A stretch of 7,807 nucleotides of DNA from Lachnospiraceae bacterium (GTDB taxonomy: Bacteria > Bacillota > Clostridia > Lachnospirales > Lachnospiraceae). Of this stretch, positions 7,367-7,807 are shown piece after piece (the first letter of the stretch is position 1; each line of letters starts with the position of its first letter). A program made the translations under genes and the position numbers. The notes beneath the pieces were generated by a model. The model saw only the letters and a program-made list of their open reading frames with translations. It searched no databases and was not told the origin of the DNA. Location of the stretch: contig JAILIO010000021.1 of assembly GCA_024695225.1 (NCBI GenBank), positions 1 to 7,807 on the forward strand, read 5' to 3'.

Positions 7367-7807
7367 TCTCCCGCCTTTCTGAGCTTGGTCTGGGGCAGAT
7401 ACCTCAAGAGAAGTTGCGTCAGCCGGTTCATATCCACAGGTTTGGAGATGTAATCATCAAATCCTGCGTTTATGTAAAGCTCTCTGGAATCGTCTCCTGC
7501 ATTTCCCGTCATGGCAATAAACCTGGTACCCTCCAATATACCGCCGTTCATGGCCTCTTCATTGCTCTTCAGGGCATTGATGACTTCTATGCCGTCCATT
7601 CCGGGCATCATATGATCGATAAAGATGATGTCATAATGTTTTTCGAGGGCCATCTGCACGCAGGCAGCCCCGCTCAAAGCTGAATCGACGACACAGCCGA
7701 AGTGTTCGATGTCGCGGCTGGCCACCACGATATTTACGTTCATATCATCGCACACCAGTATCTGAGCCTCCGGAGCGGTGAAGGATTTCCTTATATCGGC
7801 CCTCTTC
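7363..7807 (-). CDS. C-terminal receiver of a second hybrid histidine kinase (5' end outside window)
   Basis: This open frame runs unbroken to the right edge, giving 147 visible residues, so the gene starts outside. The visible part is a complete receiver domain: the acidic pair D20/D21 in ILVCDD, phospho-acceptor D64 in FIDHMMPGMDG, T100 in MTGNA, and K122 in SKPVD (numbering from the first full codon at the edge). The residues before it, KSFTAPEAQILVCDD, match the linker before the receiver of the next gene, RSFTAEGARVLVVDD. It is therefore most likely the tail of a paralogous hybrid kinase rather than a single-domain regulator. A GTG at 7753-7755 could be read as a start but would remove the first beta strand of the receiver, so it is rejected. 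The stop overlaps the next ATG as ATGA. Kinase identity is inference; the receiver is certain. Confidence 0.85.
   Translation of the reverse strand, partial: KRADIRKSFTAPEAQILVCDDMNVNIVVASRDIEHFGCVVDSALSGAACVQMALEKHYDIIFIDHMMPGMDGIEVINALKSNEEAMNGGILEGTRFIAMTGNAGDDSRELYINAGFDDYISKPVDMNRLTQLLLRYLPQTKLRKAGE

Noticed and set aside
7363..7755. A stand-alone 130-residue receiver starting at GTG 7755
   Set aside because: The frame stays open to the window edge, and the GTG falls inside the first beta strand (ILVCDD). The start would destroy the fold.
1..7807. Search for mobile elements, CRISPR arrays, tRNA/rRNA genes, riboswitches and terminators
   Set aside because: The window is fully occupied by overlapping coding sequence, and no regular repeats, transposase motifs or RNA gene sequences were seen.

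Overview
The window looks like chromosome from a low-to-moderate GC Clostridia, most likely Lachnospiraceae. I infer this from the style of the hybrid kinases (7TM–PAS–HisKA–HATPase–REC with a conserved linker before the receiver), the 645-residue Gram-positive-type topoisomerase B subunit, the frequent ATA (Ile) and AGA/AGG (Arg) codons, strong AGGAGG-like ribosome sites, and the rsmD–coaD pairing known from Firmicutes. No species can be named from sequence alone.

All genes lie on the minus strand and read from right to left: (1) the C-terminal receiver end of a hybrid histidine kinase that enters from the right edge; (2) a complete 740-residue 7TM hybrid histidine kinase; (3) a type II topoisomerase B subunit, called parE; (4) its partner A subunit, called parC; (5) rsmD, the 16S rRNA G966 methyltransferase; (6) coaD, phosphopantetheine adenylyltransferase, cut by the left edge about 15-20 codons before its end. 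Every junction overlaps (4, 20, 8, 4 and 4 nt), so there is no non-coding DNA in the window. That points to one polycistronic, translationally coupled transcript. Its promoter lies beyond the right edge and its terminator beyond the left edge.

The last four genes are housekeeping: chromosome decatenation or supercoil control, ribosome maturation and CoA synthesis. The first two are membrane-linked signalling kinases that end in receivers and have no partner HPt or output regulator in view. The A subunit lacks a GyrA box at the usual place, so the pair is called topoisomerase IV rather than gyrase.

I see no mobile element, CRISPR array, RNA gene or clearly new system. The most unusual points are the kinase-to-topoisomerase operon fusion, an A7 slippery heptamer exactly at the parC/rsmD overlap, an HQ-type H-box in the complete kinase, and a glycine/arginine-rich C-terminal tail on ParC that resembles a displaced GyrA box.
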